Under the pieces are notes generated by a model, which ran no database searches, was not told the origin of the DNA, and saw only the letters and a list, made by a program, of their open reading frames with translations. Made by a program: the position numbers and the translations under genes. Of a DNA stretch of 64,000 nucleotides, positions 24,399-36,452 are shown piece by piece. The stretch is from Blastomyces gilchristii SLH14081 (lineage: Eukaryota; Ascomycota; Eurotiomycetes; Onygenales; Ajellomycetaceae), in assembly GCF_000003855.2 (NCBI RefSeq), contig NW_003101666.1, forward strand, positions 723,129-787,128, written 5' to 3'. The stretch's first letter is position 1; the number at the start of each line of letters is the position of its first letter.

Positions 24399-25543
24399 AT
24401 ATTTCGGCATGTACATAAACTGATTTTTTTCTATGTTCATTTCGTGGCGAACACTTCTTCTATTTCTTTTTATACAGGATGGCCCTCGACAATTTACTAG
24501 TGACATCTAGTTAATGGCATGGCCTTCCTTATTCGAGTCATATAAATCTAATGAGATAATGTATAACTTACCAAAATAGAAACTAAGTTGGCTTACAAGC
24601 CGAGTAGATGTTACAGAGCACAGATATTGGACATATATCCAACCAAGCCAATGTGTAACATTTACTAGGGTAGGAAACGGGCATCCCATTCAGGGGGGAA
24701 AGAAAGCATATTTCCCCATCCTGCCCATTCGGCGAGAGAGATATTCGTGCTTGCTGATAAACCAAATATTACCGCACATTGATTGACGCAATGAAACAAG
24801 ACAGAAGATTGATGGAGCAAAAGTAAAGGGATTTCTCTAAATTCGTTTTTTGGCGGTAATTAAGCGCCACTGGAGGAGAGAAGATGAAACGAAGTATGAA
24901 AAGAATAACATATCAGCCGAGAAGGAAAAGAGGAATAAGACGCGGGGAAATTTGCGCAAGGAAAACATTTAACTATGCGCCTGTGGGAGAGTAACAGCGG
25001 AAAAGGAAAAATAATAGTTAAGTTAACCCAATACCACCAAAGTAAAGTCAAGAAAGAGAATAAAAATAAAATAAGAAAAAATGAACACAAAATTTTATAA
25101 CCCATTTCAGTTATGTTCGGTTTGGCCCTAAACCTTTCTTTTTTGTTTTCACCCTAGTAGAGGAGACAGAACAAGCAAGGAGAACAAGCGCACTGATATC
25201 AAGACACCCCTTACCGCTTGTCTATGCATCCATTTTTCAAACGATCACTTTTTCCATCGAGATTTCGTAACAACAACAACAGGATAGGGGTAAACAATTA
25301 GATAGATAGATATCTTGAAAAGACGTAAGTGAAAAATAGGAACAAGATAACCGTCACTCCATCAATCGTAGTTATCATTTCCCACCCACGCACACACTCA
25401 CACGCCCATCCGCACAAGACAACGAAAAACTATGTTTATTTAAAGAAATAAACCCCTCCCAATGACAAAGAGGAAAATTAACATAAAAAAGGAATTCTCC
25501 GGATTTGCTCAACAACCACTACTGCTACCAAAGCCCTCTTTAA
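24399..25543. other. 3' intergenic between convergent genes
   Basis: 1.1 kb between the ends of the oxidase (+) and eIF3 subunit L (-). A-rich, consistent with two 3' untranslated regions. No coding or RNA gene recognised. Confidence 0.5.
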
Positions 25544-27207
25544 TTAGTACGTGCGTGCCAGATTTCGCAAGTACCAATCTACCAGTCTCCTCCCCGCCTT
25601 TGCCTCACTAATGTGAATCAAGTTGCCCTCAATGGCATAGTCCAGGTCATTCGCATTGACAACCTCACCTTCCAACAACCCGCCATCCGACCACCGGATC
25701 TGTCGGCTGCGCTGCTTATTAACAAGCAACCACGAGCGCAGCTGCTGCGGCTCCACGTCCAAGAAGCCCGCTAGTTTCTTCAGATCCATCGTCGTGTAGA
25801 GTTTGAGATAGGACTTGACGGTGGGGTTATAAAGGGTGTTGCGGACCTCGTCCATGAAGATGGCCGTTTGGTGGTCGACTGGGTCAATGTTCATGCCTGG
25901 GTTGTCGAAGTCGGGTGGGGTGGGGCTGATGAATTTGGGGCAGGCGGAGCGGAAGAGCTCTTCGAAGAGCGGGAGCGCTTCGGGCCCGCCGTGCTGGAGG
26001 CGGATGAATTTCTCGCCGTATTTCTCGCGGAGGGCGGAGTGGATGGTGTCGTCGAGACGGGTGGGGTGGAAGGCGACGCAGATGGCGATCAGCGCGTACA
26101 TCTGGTCGTTCTTCTTGGCAATGGCGTCGTAGCTGTTGCTGCCCTTCTGGAAGTTCTTGGTACGCGACACGTAGACGAGGATGTGGCTGAACATGCGGAT
26201 GGCGTCGGCGTAACGGCGCATCATCATGTACGAGAAGCCGACGTAGTAGTATGTTGTGAAGTGGGCGGCCATGACGCGGGCAAACATGGCCTTTTTGTTC
26301 ATCTCGATGTCATCAAGTGTCTTGAGCGCGAGGCTAAAGTCGCCAAGCAAGCAGTGGACGCGGAGCAGCCCGATGATGGAGAAATATCCCAACATTCTGT
26401 AGAGGGGCCGGTTCCCATACTCTCCAGCAACGGCTGTGGGGTCTTCGTTACGTTTGATAGCTGCAAGCTGTTCGTTGATTTGGGATCTTTGGATCAGTGA
26501 GTAGAGAACATTGAGAACAGAGTAGCATCCCCATGTGTTCGGGTTCTCCTTCAGGAGCTGTGCTTCTTCTTCACTTGATCCAGTGCGAGCAACGCGGTTT
26601 CGGTAGCGGCAAAACGACTCGAATTGATAGATGAATTCGTCAATCACATCCCACGCCCAGAAATACTATCCCATCACACCGGTCATATTAGCTTCAGCAA
26701 GCCAAAATGGAAATAAAAAAAAGAATTCGCGAAGGCCACACAAGTCCCGCAACGCAAACTCATAATCCAATCCACCCTTTCATTCCAACAAATAAGCTCC
26801 AAAAAAAAAAAGTCAAAACCTACAGTAGGAACATCCAAATCAACCGGCCCATCCGAATTCAATATATAATGAAACAGGCTACAATAGCTATCATAGCTCG
26901 CAAACTTCGTCTCCAGCGTCGCCTGGAATTCCAGCGGTGTGGCCGCCGCTACTAGCTGTGCCTGTATATCCTGCGTTTGCGATCCGGCACCCAGCGACGT
27001 CGTCCGGTCCAGCTCACTCATGCTATCGTCAAAATGCACCTGCTCGCGGTAGTCGTTGACAAGAGCTTCCTCTTCGACATCGGATTCATCGTGCAGGTTG
27101 GCGGTCCGCCCGGTTGTGCGGTTGCTGTCGTACGCCATGGCTTGGTGTGGACCCGTGGGCAAGGGAGTGGGGATCGGGGGGGTGTGCGGGCCGGTTAAAG
27201 AGCTCAA
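25544..27207 (-). CDS. Translation initiation factor eIF3 subunit L
   Basis: Two exons, 27207-26824 and 26665-25544, join in frame to 501 residues. The N-terminal 60 residues are Pro/Gly/Thr-rich and acidic. From about residue 100 the conserved fungal eIF3l sequence runs: YDSYCSLFHYILNSDGPVDLD, YFWAWDVIDEFIYQFESFC, WGCYSVLNVLYSLIQRSQI, the repeat-like helical region around MLGYFSIIGLLRVHCLLGD, FTTYYYVGFSYMMMRRYADA, and the PCI-type module ending in LKLYTTMDLKKLAGFLDVE and SEAKAGRRLVDWYLRNLARTY. Subunit L belongs to the eIF3 octamer core that loads mRNA and initiator tRNA on the 40S ribosome in the cytosol; budding yeast lacks it, most filamentous fungi keep it. A CACGTG at 27375-27380 lies about 170 bases upstream of the start. 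Confidence 0.96.
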
Positions 27208-28088
27208 GAAGATGTTGGCGGTTAAGGTGGATGGTTGTGTGCTAAGCGGTCAGTGCCGGTTCTGTTGGTCGTCGGACGTTGAAATTGACGAATTTCGAGG
27301 TTTTTCACTTTTTCGCTTGCGGCTGCTTGGTGGTTTGTGCTTATCTTATCTTAGCGCAGATCTCGCATCTTGGTCACGTGTTAGTCGCAAGCGCGCGGCT
27401 GGAGAATGAGAACTCTTGGAACAACGTCAATTAAGTTTACGGATTGGACATGGTACAGCTTAAGGGCATTGGCAGTTTAGTATTAGTTGGGATAAGCCTC
27501 TTTCGATACGGTAGGGCCTAACTGTGTGCATTCAGTCGTTCGTCCGCCTCCACAAACACGAACAAAGGGCGAGGGAAACAAAGGCACAGATGCCTGAAGA
27601 CATATCTTCAATGCTAAAATCGAATGAGATAGGAAAATACAAAGGCTCCAAAATTAGGGGAGTAAAATGCTACCATCGTGCTCCGACCTGATCCATTGAC
27701 AAAGCAAAACACTGAAGCAGCCGAAAGATGGAGGAAAGGATGCAGGGTATCAATGGAGGGCTTGAACAAATACGGATTTGTAAAACGAATTTCAGCGAAC
27801 ATGCTATCCGTGAACTGTCTTAAAAATGCACAGCATTTATCAAATGCACTGTAGGGGTCAAATGTAAATAGAAGACGAATGAGAAAAAGAAAGAAAGAAA
27901 AATAATAATCATAATAAAGGAGCAAATAATCATAAACCCATGCCTTGGGGTGTACCATTCCACGAACCGAAAGATGTGATTGTCGAATTAATGCGAATAG
28001 TATCGATGAGGACAACTGTCGACCGATTGTTCGTTTTCCAGCCATAAAGCTAGTAAATAGCGTTTTCGTTGGATAAGAAGAGAAGTAA
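27208..28088. other. Intergenic with eIF3l promoter
   Basis: 880 bases between the eIF3l start and the end of the RRM gene, both on the minus strand. Contains a TCACGTG at 27374-27380. Otherwise no coding or RNA gene recognised. Confidence 0.45.
27375..27380. promoter_or_regulatory. CACGTG element upstream of eIF3l
   Basis: Palindromic CACGTG (context GGTCACGTGTTA) about 170 bases upstream of the eIF3l start. Such sites bind bHLH factors of the Cbf1 type in fungi. Functional use here is inferred. Confidence 0.35.
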
Positions 28089-29504
28089 CTAAACTGCAAT
28101 GCTGGAGTTGGCCCAGCTTAGGTTGCCACCGAGAGAGGTACTACTCGTCAGTTCATCTTCGCCCTCGGAGTCGTTAGCCCCGTCCATGTTCAGCATCTGA
28201 AAACGGTTGGTCATTGGAGCTGGTTTCCTAGCTGGAGGTTGTGGCGCAACTTTCTTCGGCACATACTGCACCTTCGGCAACGGGTCAGCACATTCATCCG
28301 GGTAGTACTCAATTTTCATGCCCTTGTACGCCAAACGAGACATCATGCAAGTTCGTGCAAACAAGGCATTGTGTACTGAGTTAGTCGAGATATATGCATT
28401 CCCCTTATCAAAAGTGATATCGATCACTACCAGGTTATGGATATGTTCCAAGTCATCACGAATCTTGGATTCTGTCAGATTGGGGTGCACTGAACGGATT
28501 ATCAGGTTACGTGAAGCTCCATTCGCCAGCTTGCCGGCAACAAGGCCAGGAAGGTAAAATTGGCGTTCATTCCAAGTGACCTCAATCTATTAGTTGAGCA
28601 GTCAGTACGCATCTAGAGAGACTATCTATAGTGTACCGGTGGGTCTCACCAGCTTATCAAGAATATAAAGGTCCTGGCGTTTAGTAAAGGCCAAAAATTC
28701 TTGGGCAGATTTACCCTCAGCAAAAGAGACGCTTGCCTGACGCTCTCTGGGTCGTAGGAAAACATCAACCAGCGCGCCACCCCGAATCGCGGCAACAATA
28801 TCGCGGTGAGTTGCACGCTCGGGGAGACCTTTCAGAAGGAGAGTACGGTTTTCCGTACAATTTGAAGGCTGCTGGCGGTCTTGCCTAGACTGGATGTTGC
28901 CAAGATGTACTCCATCATCCCTTTCGTCGCTCGGGAAGGATGTCACATCATTTTCGAGGCTCGATCGACGTCCATTGCTGTTAGTATGAACCCTTAGAGC
29001 CCTGTCCGCAGAATTCCGAGGCCAACTGTCATTAGGGGTAGTATTCTTGCTAATCGGATCATTCGAGATGGAGTGTAAAGGATGGCGTGGGAGATGTCCA
29101 ATCTCAGTTGGGGCTTTGCTGCCCATGGTACTGTCGAATGACTCCCCTTGGTCCTCCAAATTTCCAGGGCCGCTTATCAAAGTCTAATAACTCAGTAAGC
29201 GGTATGACCTTGCGCAGTGGCACTCAAGTTCCTCACTTCAAGAGCTTCCTCGGTTACACCTCCTTCGTACAGAGCCTGCTTCAAATTATCTAACAATAGG
29301 AAGCTGGTTAGATGCGGTTATGCGGAGAATGCGCAGAATACGCAAGGTGCAAGTTCGAAAGAGTTTGAGATAGGCACAGGGGAGATACCATATTCGCGGG
29401 ATCTACGAAGCTTCAACATGCGTTAGCAATATATAATCACAAGGTTGAGAAGCAAACAAACTCACAAGAAGGTCGTGCTCCGATTTCGGGATGGTAACCG
29501 TCAT
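28089..29504 (-). CDS. RNA-binding protein with RRM-type domains
   Basis: Five exons, 29504-29466, 29410-29389, 29289-29237, 29183-28650 and 28586-28089, assemble to 381 residues without breaking frame. The N-terminus MTVTIPKSEHDLL leads to LRRSREYDNLKQALYEGG. A Ser/Asn/Arg/Asp-rich disordered stretch follows (about 40-150). The first RRM-like fold has NRTLLLKGLPERATHRDI as its first strand/helix and ASVSFAEGKSAQEF as its ribonucleoprotein-1-like strand. A second RRM-like fold starts SRNLIIRSVHPNLTESKI, with NAYISTNSVHNALFA and a KIEYYPDECADP end. The C-terminus is acidic and Ser-rich. Probably a cytoplasmic or nuclear mRNA-binding protein; I do not recognise a named orthologue. The first ATG is my best choice, but short upstream exons cannot be excluded. 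Confidence 0.8.
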
Positions 29505-31955
29505 AACGTTCGAAGAAGCATCAAAATCGGTAGACGAGCTATGCTATAGATCCACGAAGCACGAGTTCCTGTCAGGTCCTCTCCTCACATGGCACTGGAC
29601 GAACTACATCAATGTCGTGAATACGGATACTTACCAACTCCGCCCTGGAATTCAGTTATAGCTCCATTAGCGTTCCGTATATTTAATCACCAACAAGCAC
29701 ATAAAAAAAAGGAAGGTTCTGAATCTGGAAAGCGTATGGACGGCGCCTGTGATGAAGACACTCCGGAGGCTTGACCAGGGGGAATCGAGGCGCAATTGAG
29801 CAGCATTCGAGGGGAAATTAGGCGCAATATATCAGCGAAAATCGTACCTGCGAAGGAGCGTGTCCAGATGTGATTTTTTGATTGAAACATGAGGGTCCAT
29901 CTTCCCCGGCGACGAATGGAGGATCTAAACAGGTTGCACAATGGCGGGGTGGTCAGCAACGAAGCTTAAAATATAGGACAGAACTCAAATTTTTTAAGCT
30001 ATTGAGGTCGGGAGTTTAAATGAAAGGTGTAACTTGAGAGGGCAGCAACATCAACGGAGGAGGGGCTGGAGGGCGTTGGTGTGGCAGCTAAATGAGGAGG
30101 ATATGGGCAACACAGCACGCCGCGGGAAGGGGAACCCGAGACAGCAAAGACAAATGGGAATGATGCTTTGCAAATGTATGTACTGTACTGTACTTACATA
30201 TCTCACAAGAGCACAAATATTTGCTCTTGGTGGCAGGGCGACGATGTCTAATATCCGGGGACAAAGAGTGAGAAGGGGGAGGGAGGTGTATAAGAGGAGG
30301 AGCAGACGCAGCAACAGATGATAACTCTGCTGAGGCCCTGAGGCTGGGCCAAGCGCCAACAACCATCAACCAAGCGCGTCTGGGGAAGCTAAAGTTAACT
30401 AACTTACCGGCGACGTTAGTTCTCCTGACGGACTGACTGCTGACTGCGGGCATCAACTACGGCCGATGATGATTTCCACACAGCGGCTGATGGATCCAGA
30501 TAGGTTGGGATAAACGGTAGTTAGCAGTGAGTAGATGAGTAAATACATCCTAACTCCGCTTAAAACTCAACTTAACCAGGGTTTTCATCATATATTTGCT
30601 TCGCTTCGCTCCGCAAATGAATATGCTCATCAACTATGTTCAGGTCTAATATTTCTACACGGGAACTCGATATCCCCTTTCATCCCCCCGTCATTCAGCC
30701 AATTCCTCATCTCAATAGCAATCGAGCAAATCGACTCTTGGCCGCTAGTTATTTAACTCGACCATCTCAAGGTAGGATGGAGCCGCCCGCTAGCTAGCAG
30801 CGCTACGTTTAACCCTGTGCGTTCACCCATCATCAACGACCCAGATACCACCATCAATCGCCTCCATCAATCACCCATTTCCCTACTCAGACGCATGATT
30901 GACCGTCGCCCGGTACTTCTAACGAGTCTGTTTGATGGCCCGGTTAAAAGAAATCGGCATCGAGCCGCCCATTCTCTCTGAGAGGACAGCAATTGCTGCG
31001 CGGAAGTCCCTGTGCTGTGATTCTCTACTCTCATATCATTGGGTAACTATCCCAGACAATCCAGCCGCATTGCGCGTGCGGAGTAGTTGCTGTCTTTTCA
31101 TCAAGGTTCATAAGAGGGCAGGGTGCGCGACGACACGCACACTCGCCTAATTCCTAACTTCGATCTGCACACCGTTGTGGCCTCACAGCAGTTGTGTTCA
31201 ATGTGAACGTGCCGCCATTCTTCAGCGGTGTTTTAGCGACGCTAGGGTCGGTGAGTCCCTGCGAACTGCTGGTGGCGGGGCTAAAAGTTTAGCGCCGGCG
31301 CCTCTACACAACCTCACCCCCAATCTCAAGGACACCTGGAAAACATCTTGCTCACTGGCCACATCCAACTCTTCACGCTGGTCGCATGATGATGCTGGAC
31401 GACCACTAAAAGAGAGGCGCTTAAGAAGTTTCCCCCCCCCCACCAAAAAAAAAGGGAAAAAAAAAAAAAAAAAGGAAAGGAAAGGGGTGGGGAAACTAGT
31501 AGAAATCCAAAATGGATCTGTCGTACAGCTTCAGCTCAAAAGAAATAGTTTTTCATGAAATACGTAACTCAAGGTTTTATTTAGCTGGCTTCCGTACGAA
31601 TTATCCCAGACCTAAAACGCACTGCTTCCATCTATCCGGTCCCATCCCATCCGTAGAAGTCTTGGATGCAGAAATTGAGCCGGCAAGGCGAGGAGAGAAA
31701 ACAACATTCCAGTCAAAGATAAAACCAGCGATAATGTATTAAAAAACAGAAGGCGCCCGCATGTATCGTAGGTGAAGGGGAGGTAGGGTGGAAGTAAACC
31801 AAGGGTTGCCACGGGGGAAGATTAAAATGAGAAAAGGAAGAAAAAAACGACGAAAAAGATAAGCAGATGGACGCCATTGAGCAAGACAGAACCATGGAAT
31901 TAAATAAAATAAATAGGGCTTTTCCGCCCTTGGCATCCCATATCCATTATCTCAT
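29505..31955. other. Gene-poor intergenic region
   Basis: 2.45 kb between the RRM gene start and the end of the DOMON gene, both on the minus strand. Short frames lack any domain. Contains a repeat copy at 31404-31434 followed by homopolymer C and A runs (31431-31475). Confidence 0.4.
31404..31434 (+). repeat. Dispersed repeat copy 1 (CACTAAAAGAGAGGCGCTTA...)
   Basis: This 31-base sequence matches 39999-40029 with a single C/T difference, and both copies are followed closely by A-rich runs. The C-to-T change is the type expected from RIP mutation, though one base proves nothing. Confidence 0.75.
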
Positions 31956-33257
31956 TCATTCCCTCCTCCTTTCATCCATCGCCTTCGCATCATCGTTCCC
32001 ATCAAAGAACGACTCATCAGATCGTAACCGCTGTTTCTTCTTCTTCTCCAACGTACCCCACGTCGAAATACCCGCATACGCCACACCAATGATTCCTGCA
32101 ATGATTGCATAGACAATAACGCCCGCCACGGGCACCGTTTCCTTCCCGATACCGCTAAACTTAAAGCCCAGGCCGCCATTGATGATGCCGAGCGCGAGCA
32201 TGCACCGCCCTACCCAGCGATGTACCCGTCCCACCGCGCTGGGCCCGTGGGTCTTTACGTAGTTGAGATGATGCAGGTAGCCGAGCAGTGGTTGGCAGAG
32301 TACTAGCCAGCCGATGACCACGTAGCCGATGATGGGGTGGTACATGGCTGCTTTCCCCAGGTCGCGGGCCAGGGAGACGCCGACGCCGAACCCGGCGACG
32401 GCGGCGCAGAGGGTCAGGATCTGCAAGGGTGCGTGAATGCGCGTTGCGGTCTTTGAGTAGGGGATCAAAAAGAGGCCCAGCGCGAAGGTTGGGAAGAGAA
32501 CCACGAAGATGACGGACATGATGATGCCGTGTGTGACGCGCTTGACTTTTATGGTCCGTTGCGAGACGCCGGTCGCGGACCCGCCGCCGCTGCCGCGGCC
32601 TCCTCCTGTAGCACTCAGGTCCAGCGTAAACGTGCCCTGGTTGTCATGGAAGATGATTGACTCCGTGACATCAGCAGAGTTGAGGGGGCTGCCGCTCTTC
32701 ATCGCCCAGATCCAGGGGCTTTGCGGATCATTGGGATCCATGGAGCCGCCGTCCCAACTCAGGCAGTTTTCGCAGAGTACGTTTGCCGTCATTTTGCCGT
32801 TGGAGATTCCCGAGCCGTCCAGCAGGCGGAGGCGCACGGCTGGGTTGTGATCAGGAAGCATGTGGCCGATTCCTCGGCGTGGCGAGATGGTGACGTTCCT
32901 CCCGTCAGACGAGGCGTAGGCAACGAAGATATTGGCGCCTGCCATTCCCGTTCCCTGCCCCAGGGCGAACCATTCAGTGCTATCGCTGGGGGCTTCCATT
33001 TGGAAGTATATGGGGCCATGGCCATTGGAAGCCGTGGAAGGGGGAATGTTGACGCTGTAGAAGATGCCTTTTGCATCACTGGGGCTAAATTTAGTTGTTT
33101 GGCTGTAAGCCATTGGCACTGTAGGAGGAATTGTTAGAACCTGGTTCCTTTTGCTTTTTTTTCTTCCTTTTACTGGTGTGGATGAGTGAGGGGGTCAAAG
33201 AATGCTTTTACCAGTGGCCAGCGTCGCTGCTGCGACAGCTGTAAAGGACAGTCTCAT
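31956..33257 (-). CDS. DOMON domain-cytochrome b561 transmembrane protein
   Basis: Two exons, 33257-33212 and 33118-31956, give 402 residues. The first exon encodes a short signal peptide (MRLSFTAVAAATLAT). Residues about 20-185 form a cellobiose-dehydrogenase-type cytochrome DOMON domain, with the GTGMAGANIFVAYA strand (Met near 74 is a candidate haem ligand) and an AVRLRLLDGSG strand. A Gly/Ser-rich linker (about 186-198) leads to a b561 core of five to six helices with the four expected His positions: RVTHGIIM (about 212), RIHAPLQ, YHPIIG and VHRWVGR. The tail is charged and cytosolic. Domain arrangement predicts an outward-facing haem domain passing electrons across a membrane; the acceptor is unknown. 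It resembles the fungal CBD9-like family. Confidence 0.92.
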
Positions 33258-33616
33258 GACGAGAGTGTTTCGGAGATATTTGGCAGAGAAATATATACCC
33301 TGTTCACGGGAAGCTGATTGTTGATTATGGACAGGCTTAAATGGACAGATTCAAGGCATTGATTGACATCTGGGAATGATATGAAGGATGGTTTTATGGG
33401 CCAGGTTGAGAAGGTGAACGGGTGAATGGATTGCAGTGAATAGAAGTGTTGCGGAGGAAGGATTCCAATACATGTACATGTAACATGTAGTTACATACGT
33501 CGTTAGGGCAAGCAATAATATATGATAACTACGCACCGTACAAAATATAGACAATAGGAGGAGGTGAGTTAACGTCACGACAACACAAACAGGATATTGA
33601 ACACCCAAACAAACAG

Positions 33617-33617
<1 letters not shown>

Positions 33618-33650
<33 letters not shown>
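33618..33650. repeat. (AT)n microsatellite
   Basis: About 16 uninterrupted AT dinucleotides just upstream of the DOMON gene start. Confidence 0.95.
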
Positions 33651-33652
<2 letters not shown>

Positions 33653-34942
33653 AGGACAGGATATCCAGGATATCACAACAAATCTTATAGTTTTTTTTAT
33701 TTCTCCCGTGCGACTCGTCATCCTGGTTGATTTATTTACCGCATTGATTCAGCTGCTGGCCCAGCCCGGCCAACCGCAGCCACCTAAGAAACCAACCGCC
33801 AGCATTTGGAATCCTGCAGGGAGGAGGAGGAGGAGGAGGTAGACGCAAACATGGCAGATTCTCGGAAGATCTGCGACACCTGTTCCCGGATGAGATTTTT
33901 TTTTTCTTTTTTCTTTTTTCTTTCTTTTTCGTGTGTAATTTGAGGATAACATAACCCGTTTGATGTATTATTATTGATTTATTCTTGGTATTTATATTAA
34001 GGGTTGCTTGGGACAGTTATACGCAGTAAGTTTATTATTTCGCTTGCAGCCCAACGATTAGTTAGTTAACCGACTATTTAGTTAACTCACTCTCACAGTT
34101 TGGCGCGACTAAATAAGTTGATCCTCTCCAGGGATAAGTTACTGCGTAGAAACGCAGCTAAATAAAAGCCCCGGAGGGGAAGCATGCTCGAGGAAGCTTA
34201 AGAAAAAGCCTCCGGAATTACCAGTGTGTCAGGCCCTGGAAGATGCAAAAACGACCTTGCTTGTCTCGTAATAATAATAATCGAAACCTCTACAGGGCAA
34301 GGTGAAACCACACACGCAACAGCCGTGGCGCAGGAATGGCTATAACTATGTGATACAATAATAATGGAAGATCCCCCCCGGAACTACCGAAAACAAAAGG
34401 GTTTACCAGCGTGAAGTTCTTCAGCCGCTCGTTGGTAGTTAGTTATCTGATATGCTGGTCGTCACCATCGAGCCTCCAATAAATATTGAGGAGATATGGT
34501 ATGTATGTAACTACTATATCCATTTTCTCCATGGAGATCGATGACGGGTGGATAACAAGGTGGTTGGGCGACGACGGAATCATCCATATAAGAACTAGCC
34601 ACAGAAATGGCGAATATCCCCCTCCAGCATACAAATAGAGACGCAGCCGGCTTCCTACTACACATCCTGTGTACGCAATAATATTACTGCCTCTCATTCT
34701 ATTAACTACTGTCAAGATGGTGGAATCACTTGCTGCTTGCTGCTGCTCCGCCTGCTACTACTGCTCCAGAAGCCTCCTATTACACCTCCTCCCACAAAGC
34801 AATTAACCCGCGATCAACATCAAGATATCCCTGCTTCTTCACAGTCTTGAACAGACATATGAGAGGATATCCAATCACCTTGAGATAACCTATCAAGGAG
34901 TTCAATACACCCGTGAACTTGAAGTAGCTACTTCTAAAAAGC

Positions 34943-35085
34943 ATGCCGGCCGATTCCCCTGATCTGTATGGAATCCTATAGGAGAATCATGAGAATGAGG
35001 AGAATCTTTCTTATGATGCACTTCAAGAGATGATTAGGAATGCCTGGGACTCTAACAGAGGAGCAGTTTACAGGAGCTTATAATG
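34943..35085 (+). mobile_element. Tc1/mariner-like transposase C-terminal relic
   Basis: The frame reads MPADSPDLYGIL, a stop, then ENHENEENLSYDALQEMIRNAWDS; after a one-base shift it continues LTEEQFTGAYNG. This order mirrors the end of Tc1/mariner DDE transposases (xSPDLNPIExxW...AxxxAWDxLTxE). The key NPIE part is lost and a stop interrupts. It ends immediately before the 25-base dispersed repeat, which may be an element end. Weak but consistent. Confidence 0.45.
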
Positions 35086-35090
35086 GTTAG

Positions 35091-35115
35091 TTAGTATGCC
35101 ACTAAAATATTAGGG
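35091..35115 (+). repeat. Dispersed repeat copy 2 (TTAGTATGCCACTAAAATAT...)
   Basis: Identical over 25 bases to 21980-22004. Here it is followed by CCCCCC, then ATGAAAATA and GGGGGG, which could pair as a short hairpin. Confidence 0.75.
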
Positions 35116-36452
35116 CCCCCCTTAATGAAAATACCGGGGGGTAGTTATAGTTACCAGCGTAGAAGCACGGCGTACAGGCACAGTATTAGTTATTAATATT
35201 GTGCAACATCAAACATCGCAAAAACCCTGGCGGTGCTTGCCGTAGATCTGTCCTTCCCTGGACTCTGATGTTTAAGTTAAATACTGCTCGTGTACGAATT
35301 TCCCATCTTCATTCAAATCGGAAAATTCATCCATACTGATCAGATACCCAGAACGCCAATTACGCATGTTAATTTAATTGCCTGAATGGTGTTGACTTTC
35401 CTCTTCTGTTTCACAGAAACCAGTCGACTTCAGTCATTGAGAGAGAGGCGCCAATGAACAACTGGGTCATAGTAAAAGCTTCCGCTTCACCGAGTGAACG
35501 TTCACCCGGTCGGTCCTTGTCGATATATAGGCAGGCCTCCGCCCATGCATAACATGACTACACAGGGATCTATAACTTTTGGACAAGCAAAGGAATTTAA
35601 TATAGCTTGGCCAGTCAGTCAGTGCGTGTCCATCTGGGGATATCACCCTGTCCGGGAAAACCTGGGGAAAACCTGGGGAATAGATAACTAACTATGCCCT
35701 ACTGCGTAGTTATCTGTGCATAGTTCCTTCGTGCTCTCGAAAATTATTCAGCATGTGTGCGACCTTTTGAAACCTCCCTGTGATCCCAAACAGAGCATGG
35801 TTCCTCAGCTGCCGGCATTACCACTAATAACCAATCCCGCGAAGTGTACGGTGCGAGAATGGTGGAGGGCTGAGACCTGGCGGGCTCTCCCCTTCTCGCA
35901 CTACTTTCAAGTCTTGTGTTCCGGTTGCGCATTGATCGTACATGTACATGTACATATAAGTACCCTGCATCGTAATTTGGATGTAGGGCACAGACTACGA
36001 CACTCCACCCACCAGCATCTACAGGAGCAAGCCATACCACTGTTAATAGGTGTATTGGGTCTTTGCATAGCCACTGCTGGCTCCTAGTGCTGTGTTTATA
36101 TGTCCATAGGCCGGAACATTCCGAGCCACGCACCGTTTTTTGTAACGATATTGTCGTGGCTGAATGCCGAAGACGGTGGAGCGACAGAGCGGACGCAGAT
36201 ATCCTGCCTACAATGTGGAGGAACATTTTTTTCAAAACAAACGAGGTGAGGAAGGATTCTCACCATGTATATTTAAGGGAGGTCGGTTGAAACATGGAGG
36301 AGCCATTTCAGATGTGTCCATTAGGCCTTAACTAAGCATGGTAGGCCTTTTAACACCCAAACTGTGATTAACAGAGAGCTAATGTTTTTGGATAGATGCC
36401 CAAAAACCAATTCATCGGGTCAGAGGATGATGACAGTGGCTTCTGGAGGCCC

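Larger units (their letters stand above)
33258..36452. other. Repeat-rich intergenic region
   Basis: 3.2 kb without a supported gene. Holds an (AT)n tract at about 33618-33650, a Tc1/mariner-type transposase relic near 34943-35085, the second copy of a 25-base repeat at 35091-35115, and TACATG-type short repeats near 35937-35956. Frames elsewhere carry no domain. Confidence 0.5.

Noticed and set aside
25868..26500. 210-codon plus-strand frame inside eIF3l
   Set aside because: Antisense shadow, Val/Glu/Gly-rich, no domain; the opposite strand is conserved eIF3l.
35643..35682. Repeated AAAACCTGGGG units
   Set aside because: Only two to three short copies, without a matching structure or RNA-gene features.
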